A stretch of 64,000 nt of DNA from Liriodendron chinense (GCA_003013855.2 ML058453.1:62001-126000), one strand, 5' to 3'; numbered from the stretch's first letter, positions 22,158 through 34,418 are shown. The notes: generated by a model not told the origin, from the letters alone. Numbers and translations: made by a program.

Positions 22158-23135
22158 GTGGGGCCCACCGTGTTGTATTTGTATTATCCACACCGTCCAT
22201 ACGTTTTACCATCTCATTTTATGGCATGGGTCCAAAATTGAAGCATATCCAGAGATCAGGTGGACCGAACCATGGAATTGGTGGAGATAATTAATGACGT
22301 ACACCGTAGAAATAGGGCTCACAGTGATGTTTATTTTCCATCAAACCTCTTCATAAGATCACACGGAAATGTACGAGGGGAAAACACAAATATAAGCTTG
22401 ATTCAAAACTCCTGTGGCTCCTAAGATGCTTTCAAAGGTGAAGATTCAATTCACATTATTTCCCGTGGTGTGGTCCACTAAAGCTTTGGATATGTTTTTA
22501 GCTCACTGACCTAAAATGGTTTTATGGAGTAGGCCCACATAGTTTTACCATAGCCTACTAAGTTACTCAGTACTGCAATCGGTGCGGAAGCGGACTGCCT
22601 GTTTGCCAAACACCTACTATCTCGGTGGTGTGTTGATGTCATTAATTTCTATAAATCTCACCCTGATGTACTGTGACATGTTCACACAGCTCATCCTTAG
22701 ATCACTTTAAGGACATGGACAAAAATTTGAGGCAGATCCGAAGCTTAAGTAATACAGACCACATTATAGTGGTGGGGATAGTAACGTACACCATTGAAAC
22801 CTTCATAAGGCTTACGATGATGTTTAATAAGGTCACATTGACTTGCATGAAGGGAAGACAATTATTAACTTGATGTTTATCTGCCATCCAACTTGTTCAT
22901 AAGGTTACATAGACCTGTATGAAGGGAAAACAATTATTAACTTGATCAAAAACTTCTGCGGACTTAGAAGATTTTAATGGTAGGTGTTCAATCTCCATCA
23001 CTTTCAATGATGTGGCCCACTTGAGATTTGGATCATCTTATTTTTTGCCGCATGCCCCAAATTAAATGATCTCTCAAAATGAATGAATGGTGTGGATATG
23101 ACACATACATCATGGTAGGACCTACAAAACTTTGT
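22158..23135. repeat. two adjacent palindromic repeats
   Basis: Copy one is about 22158-22545 (GGGGCCCACCGTGTTGTATT to GTAGGCCCACATAG). Copy two is about 22660-23132, with right arm GAATGGTGTGGATATGACAC then ATACATCATGGTAGG. A 60-bp inner stretch near 22830-22960 is itself repeated (AGGGAAGACAATTATTAACT against AGGGAAAACAATTATTAACT). Confidence 0.75.
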
Positions 23136-23344
23136 AACATCTACACACCACACACCATGGCACACCACGGAATCCGCTTCATTCAGTTTCAGATGCTTGC
23201 ACGTAACTCACCATACCAATTTCTCTATCACGGGGGCTGCCATGGATTGTAAATGTGTACCTCCATGGGCCAATGGGCTCGTGTCCGATAATGGCGGGAA
23301 CGGACGCGAATTTGCGTCCTACCCTGCCTGGGCAGATTAGCGTC

Positions 23345-24290
23345 GGGTAGATCTGTGGAAGGCCCACTGTGATGTATCTATTTATCCAATCCGTTCATCC
23401 TTTTTAAGATTATTTTAAGCATGATTTCAAGAATGAGACGGATCCAATGCTCAAATGAACCACACCACAAATGACTCTTACATTTTAATGCTTTGTACAT
23501 TTAATGCAACCCAAGCTTACTATTTGGAGTGGCCCACTTGAGCCGTTGAACGTTGGCTCCACCTCATTTCTAGGCTCATGCATTAAAATAACTTTATAAA
23601 AGAGATGAATGGAGTGGATAAACAAATACATCACGGTGGCGCTTCCACAGATCTACCTGGACGGTAATCCAGGACGAAATCCGCGTCCGGAGGGAACCGT
23701 GCAGTGCTACCAATCAACGTTGCTACGATTGGACGGTTACTTTCACAATCAGTGTTACACCCGCACTACATGGGGCCAAAAGCTCTGTGGGGCAGCAGTG
23801 ATGTCCATGTGGCATCTACTCCATCCTTCATTTTCCATGTGTCATGGTAGGACGTGCGTCCAAAACATAAGCCGATCCAGAAACTTTGGGCGTGTTTGGA
23901 TCCACTCGTGATGTATTGTAAAATTTTTATTATTACTCATTGTCTTCATTTGGATACACCTAGCTGTCAAAGAGCAGTAATCCATCCAAATGCAATGTGC
24001 AGAGGTTACTTGACATGGAATAGTTTCATGGACTCCACCATGATGAATGTGTTATATCCACACCGTTCATTCATCCTATGAGAGCATTTTATGGAAATTG
24101 AAACAAGAAACGAGCTGCATTGAAAATGAAAATTAATCACACCAATGATGAAGTTGGGATTGAACGTCTGCCATTAAAATTCTCTCGCGGCCCACAAAAG
24201 TGTTGGATAAATCTAATATTTAGGGTCATGCCCTAAATTGATATTGCAAAATGGATCGACCGTGTGGATATAACACAAATTAGGCAAGTT
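23345..24290. repeat. palindromic repeats, one short full copy and one partial
   Basis: 23345-23655 is compact and nearly symmetrical: CTGTGGAAGGCCCACTGTGA and TATCTATTTATCC pair with GGATAAACAAATACATCACG and CTTCCACAG. A second, partial copy is 24030-24290 (CTCCACCATGATGAATGTGT to CCGTGTGGATATAACACA), preceded by GGGCGTGTTTGGATCCACTC-type foldback sequence from 23887. Confidence 0.7.
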
Positions 24291-24509
24291 ATATCCACAT
24301 GTGTCTACGCACGAGAGTACATTACAAGCATATAAAAAAATTTAATGCCTCAAAGGTAGTTTGAAATACTTACTTCATGCTAAAGAAGTCCTTTGCGCCT
24401 TCCATTGGGGCTTTAAACATATAACTTGGTCTGCACTACAAAAGGAATAAGAGAACATTTGGATATTATTATTATTTTTTTTATTAGTCATGCAACACAC
24501 CCACCCTAG

Positions 24510-24651
24510 TAGCTGCGCAACCCACCCATAGAGTTAATCACACGATGCACCCACCCACCGATGGGGTTAGTGCGTCTCCTTAGCATTTCAAACCTAGACC
24601 TATTGCTGAAATGCCTAGGCTTCTTTCAGCTGGGCTGGCAGGTGAGACACA
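24510..24651 (-). mobile_element. tRNA-derived SINE-like sequence
   Basis: On the minus strand this reads AGCCTAGGCATTTCAGC, then GGTCTAGGTTTGAAATGC (box-B-like) and TAAGGAGACGCACTAACC, followed by variants of GGTGGGTGC. The same order recurs at 50806-50905 and 60795-60910 in the other orientation. The pol III boxes are degenerate. Confidence 0.5.
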
Positions 24652-24718
24652 CATTTGGATCCTAAGTTACTTAAGTTATGCCTTAAGTAGCTTATCTTTA
24701 ACACCCATATCACACCCA

Positions 24719-24815
24719 GGTCCATAGCTCAAGTGGCATCAATTCCCAGGGTGGTTATGGTGTGACTAAATGGGGGTGGGTATACTAACAGTGGGGTGTG
24801 TGTAGTAACCCAAAG
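24719..24815 (+). mobile_element. second SINE-like family (box-A-like TAGCTCAAGTGG)
   Basis: It contains TCCATAGCTCAAGTGGCAT, a good match to a pol III box A, then TTCCCAGGGTGGTTATGG and GGGGTGGGTATACTAAC. Related copies are at about 52318-52420 and 62353-62465, the latter also starting CCATAGCTCAAGTGGCAT. Confidence 0.5.
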
Positions 24816-24859
24816 AAAAAAAAGTAGCTTATCTTTATTTCTACCTATTAAATTGAATT

Positions 24860-25370
24860 GATTGATTAATTTTAAATAAAAAGGTCGAAAAAATAACTTA
24901 TTTGGTGGTATATCCAAACTGGCCTTAAAAGATTTGAACTGCTGTGTGCATGGGATGACGAAATTATTTGATTAGGGGGAATCTTTTCTTTTGCATGTGG
25001 ACCATTGGCTATCTTTACTTTCATTTTTGGGCCAAAAATCATTTTGGTCTATACCCATTCACAATGGGGCCACCAAGGTATTGGGAATAACTTTGAATGT
25101 GCCCTACCTTTGATTTTGGAAATTGGCTCTTTTTTTAAGTAAATATAATAATATGCATGTAGCTTCATGAAAATTCCATGCAATTCCCTCAAATAAATGC
25201 CCTAGTGATCGGGGAGTTCATCTAGTAGCTAACAATGATTAGACAAGTCTTACCATCCACTTTATGTGAGTGGTGGTAGTTGTTTGTAGTCCGATGATCG
25301 GATGGCTACTGCGGTCAAATCCACGTCCCTTTTGAGATATGAGCCGTCCATGTGGCAGTGGGAGGCAGAT
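24860..25370. other. no feature recognised
   Basis: AT-rich DNA without a gene. ATATCCAAACTGGCCTT at about 24910 looks like one end of a GGCC-x-GTTTGGAT foldback element, but its partner could not be fixed. Confidence 0.35.
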
Positions 25371-25392
25371 TGCGTATTTCATATCTCAGCAT

Positions 25393-26812
25393 GATATGCC
25401 CACTATGATGTATCCGTCATATTTATGCGTTCCGGTCTATTTTTCTAGCTCATTTTAGGGTATGAGCCTAATATTGAAGCATATCTCAAACTCAAGTGGA
25501 GCATACCCTGTGAATCAGAGTGGATAATAACATCTACGGTTGAAACCTTCCTAGGGCTTAATGAGGTGTTTATTTGTCATCCAACCCGTTCATAAGGTCA
25601 CAAGAATATGGCTGAAAGGAAAACACAAATATTATCAGCTTGATCCAAAACTTTAGTGGCTCTAAGTAGTTTTCGATGATGCCCACTGTTTATTCTAGTG
25701 TAGTCCACTTGAGCTTTGCGTATGCTTTAATTTTGGGCTTATCCCCTAAAATGGGCTGAAAAAATACATGAATGGTATAGATAAGACACATACATCACAG
25801 ATGGCTCCATACTACCATCACTAAAAGAGCAGTATGTAGAAGTACTTGCAGTTGAGCTCTACATACAGCTTTGAGGAGGGAAGTGAAATATTTAATACAC
25901 GTGGACGTATTTGCTTCAATCCAAACCATCAGCCCTGTATCTACTACAGTCTCCTAATCATGTCGGTTGGATGAGCTTGGTTGCCTTAAATGTGCATAAA
26001 TGCACATAGCAATCAATGCAAGAGTCATCTCTGCTGTGGTACAGTACGGCATTAGATCTGTCTCAGTTTTGGGCCAATTCTTTAATATTATTTTAGAAAA
26101 GGGTTGGATGGCTTGGATAAAAAGATACATCATGGTGGCACCGCACATATATGGTGGTACGCTTAAAGGTCCAAACAAGGGATCGGATGCAATCCGCGTC
26201 CGTTCTTTCGTTCGACTCTTGCAATTTCCTCTACTTCCGTGACGGAACTTCGATTCTCTTCCCTTTCAATCAGACGCGGATTGGCTACTGAACGCTTTAG
26301 TGCCATCTCGCTACCGAAGTGAAGTCACAAGTTCTGTGGGCCTCACCATGATATATGTGTTGTATCCACACCGTCCATTCATTTGGAGAGATTATTTTAG
26401 GGAATTATCCAAAGAATGATGCAGACCTAAAGCTCAAGTGCACCTTACCACATAAAATAGTGGGGATTGAATGTCTATCATTAAAACTTCTTGAGGCCAT
26501 TGAAGTTTTCAATCAAGCTTATATTTGTGTTTTTCCTTCTCCCATGTCATTGTGAACTTATGAACATGTTGGATCTCAAATAAACATCATGGTGGCCCTA
26601 AGCAGGTTTCAACGCTGTCCCATTGTTTTCTGTGGTCGGTCCACTTGAGCTTTGTATCTGCCTCATTCTTTAGCTCATGCCCTAAAATAATCTTTCCAAA
26701 TGGATGGACGGTGTGGCTACAACACATACATAATAGTAGGGCCCACAGAACTCAATGGATGGATGGTGTGGATACAACACATACATCATGGTAGGGCCCA
26801 CATAACTTGGTG
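25393..26812. repeat. palindromic repeats with a duplicated right arm
   Basis: 25393-25812 and 26332-26812 are full copies; 25990-26170 is a right-arm-rich fragment ending TACATCATGGTGGCACCG. In the last copy the terminal arm is duplicated in tandem (about 26699-26752 and 26753-26808, both with GTGTGG-x-TACAACACATACAT and GTAGGGCCCACA). Confidence 0.8.
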
Positions 26813-27096
26813 AGTGACTGGTGAATCCGTCAGTAGCTAATCCGCGTCCCATCCATCCTAACCAAATTCAGGAAAGGGGAGCTAGATGATACTCGGGATT
26901 CGTGTGCCGCCTGATGGGCAGGCACCTAGAACTTGTATACGTATACGATGTAAACTCAGATTGGTATATTCAACCGACTATATTGTGGAATCTACTGTAT
27001 TTAAGTTAACAGATTGGTTGAACAATCTCTCTGATTCAAGGACGGTCGTCCCTTGATATAAGGGCATTGCATTTTTAATTTTCAACCGTAGAAATA

Positions 27097-27974
27097 AGGG
27101 CATGTTTGGATACTATCAAATAAGTTACTTTTTGACTGAACAAGTTAAATTACTTTTGGCACTTAAGTTCGTTCCACCCCCCCCCCCCCCCCCCCCCCCC
27201 CCCCGAGTTAGTACACACCCACACTTTTAGTCACCCTCAAATGTTAATTAACCACCTTCCAATTTAGCTTTTCTACTTATCTCTCTCGTGCTCATGGTTC
27301 ACTAAATTACTGCTTTCTCGTACTTTTCATATCAAAGGAGGTCCCACATGATGGGACAGAAGGTGGGGCTCAGACAATGGACGGTCCACATCAAAGATAA
27401 GCCCTACATTAATTGGTGCAAGATCCAATCTACCAATCAGGTTGATCTAATCTTTTACATCTTTCCTAAACATGGTTCTAGTCCACTCACCATGTGGACC
27501 GACTATTGGAAACAAGTGAATGGGTTAGAAAACTTCAGCCAAGTCTTCCAGAGCTGTACATTTGTTTTGCAAACTATGGCCCACCTGACCAATGGATCAA
27601 CCTGATTCTTGTGCCAGGGCATCCATATAGTGGTCCCGTTCTGATGGATGGAATATATCTCGGACCAATTGTGCTATGCTAACACATGCATGGCATGTAC
27701 ATGAGGATTAGAAAAGCTCATTCTGTTAGGAAAACTGCCTCAACGCTTAACTTTTTCTTTTCGTGTCAATATGTTGCTTATTATATGTAGATTTGAAATT
27801 TTCTTTCAAAAGGTTACTTATCAATGTGTCATAACCAAACATACTTATTTACTTATTGACTTACAAGTATGTTGTTTACCAAACACACTTATTTGCTTAA
27901 TAAATAAAAATCAAGATAAGTATATTATCTGATAAGTAGCTTATCTTAAATAATTTACAATCCAAACTGGCCCT
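27097..27974. mobile_element. foldback DNA transposon with AGGGC-x-GTTTGGAT ends
   Basis: The left end AGGGCATGTTTGGAT and right end ATCCAAACTGGCCCT are inverted repeats. Adjacent ATAAGTTACTT / AAGTAGCTTAT words are inverted too. The interior carries no transposase, and target-site duplication is unclear. It holds a run of 28 C (27177-27204). Confidence 0.65.
27177..27204. repeat. poly-C tract, 28 bases
   Basis: An uninterrupted run of C, preceded by CCA and followed by GAGTTAG. It is the longest homopolymer in the window. Confidence 0.9.
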
Positions 27975-28420
27975 AACTGTCTACTAATCTGATAGTCTAC
28001 TAACCAAAGAAGTATGGTTTTTCATTTCCATTATATCTAAAATTGTGCCCTTACTTTACTCGGCTCATTTTGATCATTTGTATGTCACAAGGTAATTTCT
28101 AATTTTTAAGTGCCTGTGCATCACCTATTATACTCTGCTAGAGTATGAAAGCTTTTCTCTATTGAGAAGTTGGTCCGGATTTCGAATCTCACCACAGCCC
28201 AACACCACCGAGCTATGTCATTCACCTGGTGACGTGGGACCATACGGCCTCACCAATCACATTTGCGAGTGTCACCGCATCACATCATCATTGATGGGAC
28301 TTGTGTTTCCCGCAAAAGGCTCTAGCAGGAACTTCCATGCTTAGGTGCTAGGTGGGCCACCATGATGTTTGTGGGGAATCCACGGAGATTTAGTACCCAC
28401 TGTATTTGATTAGGTTTTTT

Positions 28421-28506
28421 GTGATTTCACTTCATCCCAATGGAAATGACTTTATAAACGGTTGTGATTTCACTTCATCCCAATGGAAATGACTTTATAA
28501 ACGGTT
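28421..28506. repeat. perfect 43-bp tandem duplication
   Basis: The unit beginning GTGATTTCACTTCATCCCAA occurs at 28421 and 28464 with no visible mismatch, which implies a very recent event or an assembly artefact. Confidence 0.9.
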
Positions 28507-28599
28507 TGGATAGCAAGCGGATTTGCTTTGCTAGTGTAGGCACGAGGAGCACGTTAGTCCTCAAGCACCTTAAAGGTATGAACGGTCCAAAGAAGAAGG

Positions 28600-30165
28600 T
28601 TATGTGGGTCCCACAATGATGGATTTAATATATCCACACCATCCATCCATTTGGCGATATCATTTTAGGGCATGATCCCAAAAAAAAAAAAGAGTAATAT
28701 CTGAAGCTCGAATGGACCACACCAAAAAAAGGTAGCGGGGATAATGATTCTCACTGCTAAAACATTTTTAGAGCCCATCATGTTGTTTATTTGCCCTCTA
28801 AACTATTAATAAGGTCACACGGACCTGGATGAAGGGTAAAAACAAATATCTGATTGATCCAAAACTTCTGTTATCCCTAAGAAGGTATCAACCGTAGACG
28901 TTCAATCTCCACTGTTTTCTGTAATGTGGTCCACTTGAGCTTTGTATCCATCTTAATTTTTGTATAGATCCTTACAACTATCTTGCAAGATGAATAGACG
29001 GTTTGGATATAACACATACCTCTTAGTGAGCCCCACATAACTTGCTGATGTCACCACACCAGCCAAGTTGCTGGTGTAGGGTCCACCGGCCAATCCGCTT
29101 CGTTTGGATGGCATATAAACATCAAGGTGGAGCCAGGAAAGGTTTCAATGGTAGTAGGAAACTCTTTCCCCAGTTCTCCCTCTCACTATGGTCCACCTAA
29201 GTTTTGGATCCTGCTCATATTTGATTTACATGTCCTAAAATGATCTAAAAAACGGATGGACGGAGAGGATAACTCACAAACATCACGATGTCCCCAACCT
29301 AGCATCCCACGGCAGGAACTACCTGTCAAAAGCTTTCGCAGGAAACCGGCATCCCCATTGATGGAGGTAGTGAGCCTGACTGTCTAACCGCATGGGAATG
29401 TACTATCCAGATGCATGCACACATCCACACGATCTTTCCAAACCACTCAAATCATGAGGCCCCACTTCAAAAGCAGCATAGCCTCCATAAAGCAGATTGA
29501 TCGAATGATCCTATTCTCAGATTCATGAACGTAGCAGTTTGAATTTGGAGCATTCACTACTCCATCACATCCATACATTTTATGAACACCATTTAGACGG
29601 CTAGGATTAATTGTTCGATCTAATATTTGGATTATACCCCGTCAAGAACGGACGCAGATAAAGTGCAACACCACTCCAGGGATGATGTGTCGCCGTGTTG
29701 GGCCCTGCGGGCCCCACGTGATGTATGTGTTTTATATCCACGCCATCTATCCATCCATTTTTTAGCTTATTTTAAGTCATGAACGGACGCCTGCCCTCGG
29801 ATGCTAGGTGGGGCCCATCGTGACGTTTGTGAGAAATTCATCCCGTCCATCCATTTTGAAAGATCATTTTAGGATATGCGACCAAAAATGAGGTGGATCC
29901 AACACTAAAGTGGGCCGCACGAGAGGAAACAATGGGATTCAGTGACCATCGTTTGAAACATTCATAGATGGCACATAAATATCAAGGTAAATCCCAAGAA
30001 GGTTTCAACGGTAGGAAACCCTTTCCCCAGTTCTCCCTATCGTTTGGCCTACTTGGGTTTTGGATCCACCTAATTTTTTGTGTTATCTCCAAAAATATCT
30101 GAAAAAATGGATGGATTTCTCAAAAACATCACGATGGCCCCACCTAGCATCCGAGCGGCTTTAGC
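28600..30165. repeat. cluster of palindromic repeats
   Basis: Units are visible at about 28600-29045 (GGGTCCCACAATGATGG to GTGAGCCCCACATAAC), 29100-29300 (right half), 29708-29785 (left arm GCGGGCCCCACGTGATG) and 29805-30165 (GTGGGGCCCATCGTGACG to CATCACGATGGCCCCACC). GGTTTCAACGGTAGGAAACC and GTTCTCCCTATC segments are shared between the second and fourth, so these two are a closely related subfamily. Confidence 0.75.
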
Positions 30166-30544
30166 CGGAAATCCGTTAATCTGCTTCCATCAAGAACAGG
30201 GTCTACAATTTTGACGGTTTGGATTGAATTACAAATTAGAAGGGATGGTCATAATAGGCCCATTCCATACCTACCTACCAGTCAAGAGGGGAAACCCCTA
30301 CTTGTCTGTCTTCGGCGTGGAAGCTAGTTGCTGGTGGCTGTGTAAATGGAGAAGATAAGTATTAGACGCCGCACAACCCCTGACGTGTAGTTTGGCAGAT
30401 GCCGCGGCGCATGGCATGTAGATAGAGCAGTGCAGGTACTGTTATTCTCTCAAAGCTCCTTCTGGTCCCTCTCCAAACGAATAATGGCCATTGATTAGGG
30501 AATCGGATTGCGTGCGGAACACGCTCTTATCGTGCGGAGTAAGC

Positions 30545-31560
30545 TCTATTGGGCCCACCTAGAATGTATGTGCTTTATCTATTCCGTCCATAAGTTTTTC
30601 CATCTCATTTTACGGGTTGAGCCCAAAATTTAACCATATCCAAACCTCAAGTGGACCATGCCAGGGAAACGGTGGGAATAATGATTTCCACCGTTGAAAC
30701 CTTCCCAGGCCCTACAGTGATGTTTATGTGTCATCCAACCTCATCACATGGATATGGATGAAACTTCTGTGTCCTCGAGAATTTTTCAATGGTAGACATT
30801 CAGTTCGCACTTTTTCTGTGGTGTGGTCCACTTTAGATTTTGATATGCTTCCTTTTTTGGCACCATACCTAAAATTATCTGTTAAGATGGATGGACGGAG
30901 TAGAGAAAATATGTAAATCACGGTGGGCGCACAGAGTTTACTCCCCACGCTACACTAGGCAATCCGCTTCCGTTGATTAGTTGGTCGTCCTGATCAACGG
31001 CAGTTTTTTTTTTTTTTTTTTCCAATAGAAAAGGACGGTTCATTTAAGGCGTCCCTTTCGGGCAAACTAATTGCTTAGTGGGGCTGTATTTGTGGGCCCA
31101 CCGTGATGTGTATATGTCCTCCTACTCTTTTTTTTTTTTTGGGTTCTTTCTGGCTGCCGATTGGGTACTACCCCCACTAGGACCTAAGCTAGAATTGGAC
31201 GGTCCTATCAGAGTCTCTGTGAGGCCCACTGTGATGTATATGTTTTATCCACTTTGTTCATCTTTTTTGAAAGATCATTTTAGGACATGAGACTAAAAAA
31301 GGACACAGATTAAAGGCTCAAGTAGACCACACCACATGAAGCAGCTGGGATTGAAAACCTGCAATTGAAGACTTCTTAGGGTCCACAGTAGTTTTAGATC
31401 AAATTGATATTTCTCCTTTCCTTTCATACAGGTCTATGTGACCTTATGAACAGGTTGGGTGGCAAATAAACATCATGGTGGGCCATAGAAAGTTTTTAGT
31501 AATAGGAGTTTATCCCCAATGCTTAATATGGTGTGGTCCAATTGAGCCTTCAATCTGACT
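30545..31560. repeat. two palindromic repeats
   Basis: 30545-30945 is a full copy from GGGCCCACCTAGAATG to CACGGTGGGCGC. 31200-31640 is a second copy from GAGGCCCACTGTGATG. Between them lie a poly-T run (31004-31021) and a fragment, GTGGGCCCACCGTGATGTG, at 31093. Confidence 0.75.
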
Positions 31561-31566
31561 CTTTTT

Positions 31567-31926
31567 GTGCTCACATGCTAAAATGATCTTTCAAAATGGA
31601 TGGACGGCATGAATAAAACATATACATCACAATCAGGCTCTTTTTCTGCTTATGTCCTAAAACGATCTTTCAAAATAGATCGACGGCATGGATAAAACAC
31701 ATACATCACTTTTCGTGCTCATGTCCTAAAATGATCTTTCAAAATAGATGGATGACATGCATAAAACATATATATATCATAATCTACTCTTTTTGTACTA
31801 ATGTGATCTTTCAAAATAGAAGGATAGCAGGGATAAAACGTATGCATCACAATCACTCTTTTTGTGCTCATCTCCCAAAATGATCTTTCAAAATAGATGG
31901 ACGGCATGGATAAAATATATACATCG
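31567..31926. repeat. five tandem copies of one arm of the palindromic repeat
   Basis: The segment TAAAATGATCTTTCAAAAT-(A/G)-GATGGACGGCATG, followed by ATAAAACATATACATCAC, appears five times at about 31575, 31650, 31725, 31800 and 31875 with spacers such as CACTCTTTTTGTGCTCAT. Only the right arm is amplified. Confidence 0.85.
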
Positions 31927-32399
31927 CTGATGGGCTGCATATAACCCCTGACGTGGCCTTCCACCTACAGGAACTCCAATATCAGGGTTAGAAAAAAGGT
32001 GTCTTGATGGATTCTGGCTTTCAGTTTGTGAAAGTGTGGCCATGGATAGGTGAACTACACTGTTGGTACCAAGTGCCACACCCCAGATGACCCATGCAGC
32101 GAAAGTTTCACTCAGTTTAAAAGATCCTAGCCATAGAATCTTTTATCTGATTGAACGTAAACAATAGCTATATTCGACGGGCCACCTGTCAAGGGTTAGG
32201 ATTTTGACATATAGAAGTTTTATTATTTATTTATTTATTCTTTTCTAGCATCAGCCATCTATGATGAGATCGTTAATATGATAATATCCAACGGTTGGAT
32301 CACCAAGTCATGAGCCGGACTCTTACAATCTTAAATGCCACACCTACTGCACATACTTTCGAGAAACATACATGTAATATCTCATTGCATGTATTATCA

Positions 32400-32700
32400 T
32401 GCTTACCAACACGGCTGTAAATGTTCGGTTTGAGCCAAAACGAGATACACGTAGACCTTTTTATTAAATGGGTGAGTCTCAATCGCCCATCAGGCCCATT
32501 TATAAATGGGTCTAGGTCTAGTAAAGGAAAATCCACCTAAAACCATTTATAAATGGTTCAAGCCTAATGGGCCAGGTCTAAATCTGGCAAGCAAAAATCA
32601 GGTCCGGAGTGATTTGGGCCTAGATGGGTCCCTTGCAACATAGACCAAACCCGCCCATTTACTAAATGGGTTTGGTCGAGTCGGGCCTAATATTATTATA
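32400..32700. other. GGGCCTA/AAATGGG-rich low-complexity repeat
   Basis: Direct and inverted copies of CCATTTATAAATGG, TGGGCC and TTTACTAAATGGGT mark a decayed transposon-like sequence. No termini are found. It starts near ACGGCTGTAAATGTTCGGTT, a word typical of hAT-like MITE ends, so it may be a truncated one. Confidence 0.4.
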
Positions 32701-32759
32701 ATGCTTACCAAGTGGATTGCGTCCTACGTTGCCTCTCTAACCAGGAATGGGTAGATCTG

Positions 32760-33787
32760 TGTGGGGGCCCACCATTATGTATTTGTTTATCCACACCATT
32801 CATCCTTTTTCTTTGATCATTTTAAGGTGTGACCCTAAAAATGAAGTAGATCCAATGCTCAATTTGACCACATCAAATAGTAAGCTCAAGTTGCATTAAA
32901 TGCAAAATTCATATATGATGTGGTCTGCTTGAGCTATGGATTTGCCTAACTTTTGGGCTCATACCTTAAAATGATACAAGAAAAGGGATGAACAACCTGA
33001 ATAAACAGGTACATCATGGTATGCGCCACATACATTTGCCTATTTTTAGCGTTGGATTTGCCTTATTTTTGGGCTTATATCATTTTAGAAAGGGAATAGA
33101 CTAAGTAGATAAACAGATACATAACGGCAACCCCCGCACAGATCTGCCCATTGTTGGGTAGAGATGAGCGGGGTGGGACACAATCCGCTTCATTAGGGAC
33201 GTCAACGGGTCAGGATGGGTTGGCTTGGTTCGAGTCATGATCTGATTGAGTATAGTTCAACCTTAATACACTTATTAAACAGATTGAAAACCTCAACTCA
33301 ATCCCACCCATTTAGAAATGAGTTAACCTAAGGCTCATCCCACGTAACTCTTTCAATTAAAAAATGTAAAAGGACAAATACAAAAAAAAAAAAAGTGGGT
33401 GGATCTCTGACTGTGGGGTCCACTGTGATGTATGTGCATTACATCGACACGGTCCATTCGTCTTGACAGATTTTGTAGGGAATGACTCAAAGAAACGAAG
33501 CAGATCCAAATCACTGAGGTCGGTGACTGTGGGGCCCACCGTATTGTTTATTTTTCATCCAACCTGTTGACAGGGTCACACAGACTTGGATGAACGGAAA
33601 ACACAAATATCAGCTTGATCCAAAACTTTTCTGAAAAGCTTTTAATGGTGGCCATTCAATCCCTATGGTGTGGTTATATTTGGAAGTTGGATCAGCTTCA
33701 TTTTGGGACTTTACACTAAAATGATGAGGTGAAAAAACGGATGGACACTGTAGATATACAACATATACAACAAGGTGGGCCCCACAT
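32760..33787. repeat. two palindromic repeats
   Basis: 32760-33150 runs from GGGGGCCCACCATTATG to ACGGCAACCCCCGCACAG. 33416-33787 runs from GGGTCCACTGTGATG to CAAGGTGGGCCCCAC, with a second GTGGGGCCCACCG inside at 33530. Confidence 0.75.
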
Positions 33788-33970
33788 AACCCCTAATCCG
33801 CTCCCGCCAAAGCCTACAAAAGTGCCTTTTAAAACCGAAGGTTTGCCAATCGGACTGTAGAGACCTTATTATCTACACGCGAGCACATACGCTAGTGTTG
33901 GAGAATGTGTGCATGATCCGATCTTTCCGTCAGGTGGGCCACACCTGTTTAGATATTCTGGCCTAAAAAC

Positions 33971-34175
33971 CACGTGGTCTCACTCCTCGGGCTGGCCACA
34001 GTATAAACAGAGAAGGACGGATGAAACAGATTTGTAGCCGTTCGTTTTTTTCTTTGCAGGCTAAGGCCCACCTGAGAAGTGAAACGGCTGGATTTTATAG
34101 TAGGAGATATAAACAGCGTGGCCTATATGATGGAATGCTCGTATCTCTCACACGTAGCCAATATTAACACGTGTA
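33971..34175 (+). promoter_or_regulatory. CLC-c promoter: G-box/ABRE-like motifs and TATA box
   Basis: CACGTGG at 33971 and the palindrome ACACGTGT at 34168-34175 contain the CACGTG core bound by bZIP/bHLH factors. TATAAA at 34108-34113 is a plausible TATA box about 260 bp before the start codon; GTATAAACAG at 34001 is an alternative. Regulation by ABA or light would be a guess from motif alone. Confidence 0.4.
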
Positions 34176-34291
34176 CTGCGTGTGGATAGGCAGGACTTCA
34201 AGCGCGCGTGGGCTGCGTTCACTTCTTAATAACAGTGGCTTACTGCAGGTAGAAGATATGAAGAGAGAAGAAGAGGAAAGGGAAATTTGAT

Positions 34292-34295
<4 letters not shown>

Positions 34296-34332
<37 letters not shown>
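34296..34332 (+). repeat. (AG)18 microsatellite in the CLC-c leader
   Basis: An uninterrupted AG run of 37 bp, 39 bp upstream of the start codon. Given the TATA box position it should be in the 5'UTR. Confidence 0.9.
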
Positions 34333-34335
<3 letters not shown>

Positions 34336-34341
34336 GAAGGA

Positions 34342-34418
34342 ATTGAGAGTGTTGGATTTGAAGTGAATTGATGGCAGGAGACAGGAACGATATTGAGAGT
34401 GTTGGATTTGAAGTGAAT
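34342..34418 (+). repeat. 27-bp direct repeat straddling the CLC-c start codon
   Basis: The identical 27-mer starting ATTGAGAGTGTTGG lies at 34342-34368 (leader) and 34392-34418 (codons for IESVGFEVN). The copies are 50 bp apart, with ATG 34371 between them. In the frame of that ATG a TGA sits at 34359-34361, so the leader copy is not translated with the protein. Confidence 0.95.

Noticed and set aside
24451..24926. Possible foldback element between ACATTTGGATATT and ATATCCAAACTGGCC
   Set aside because: The inverted ends are short and the interior is filled with SINE-like sequence, so boundaries are not reliable.
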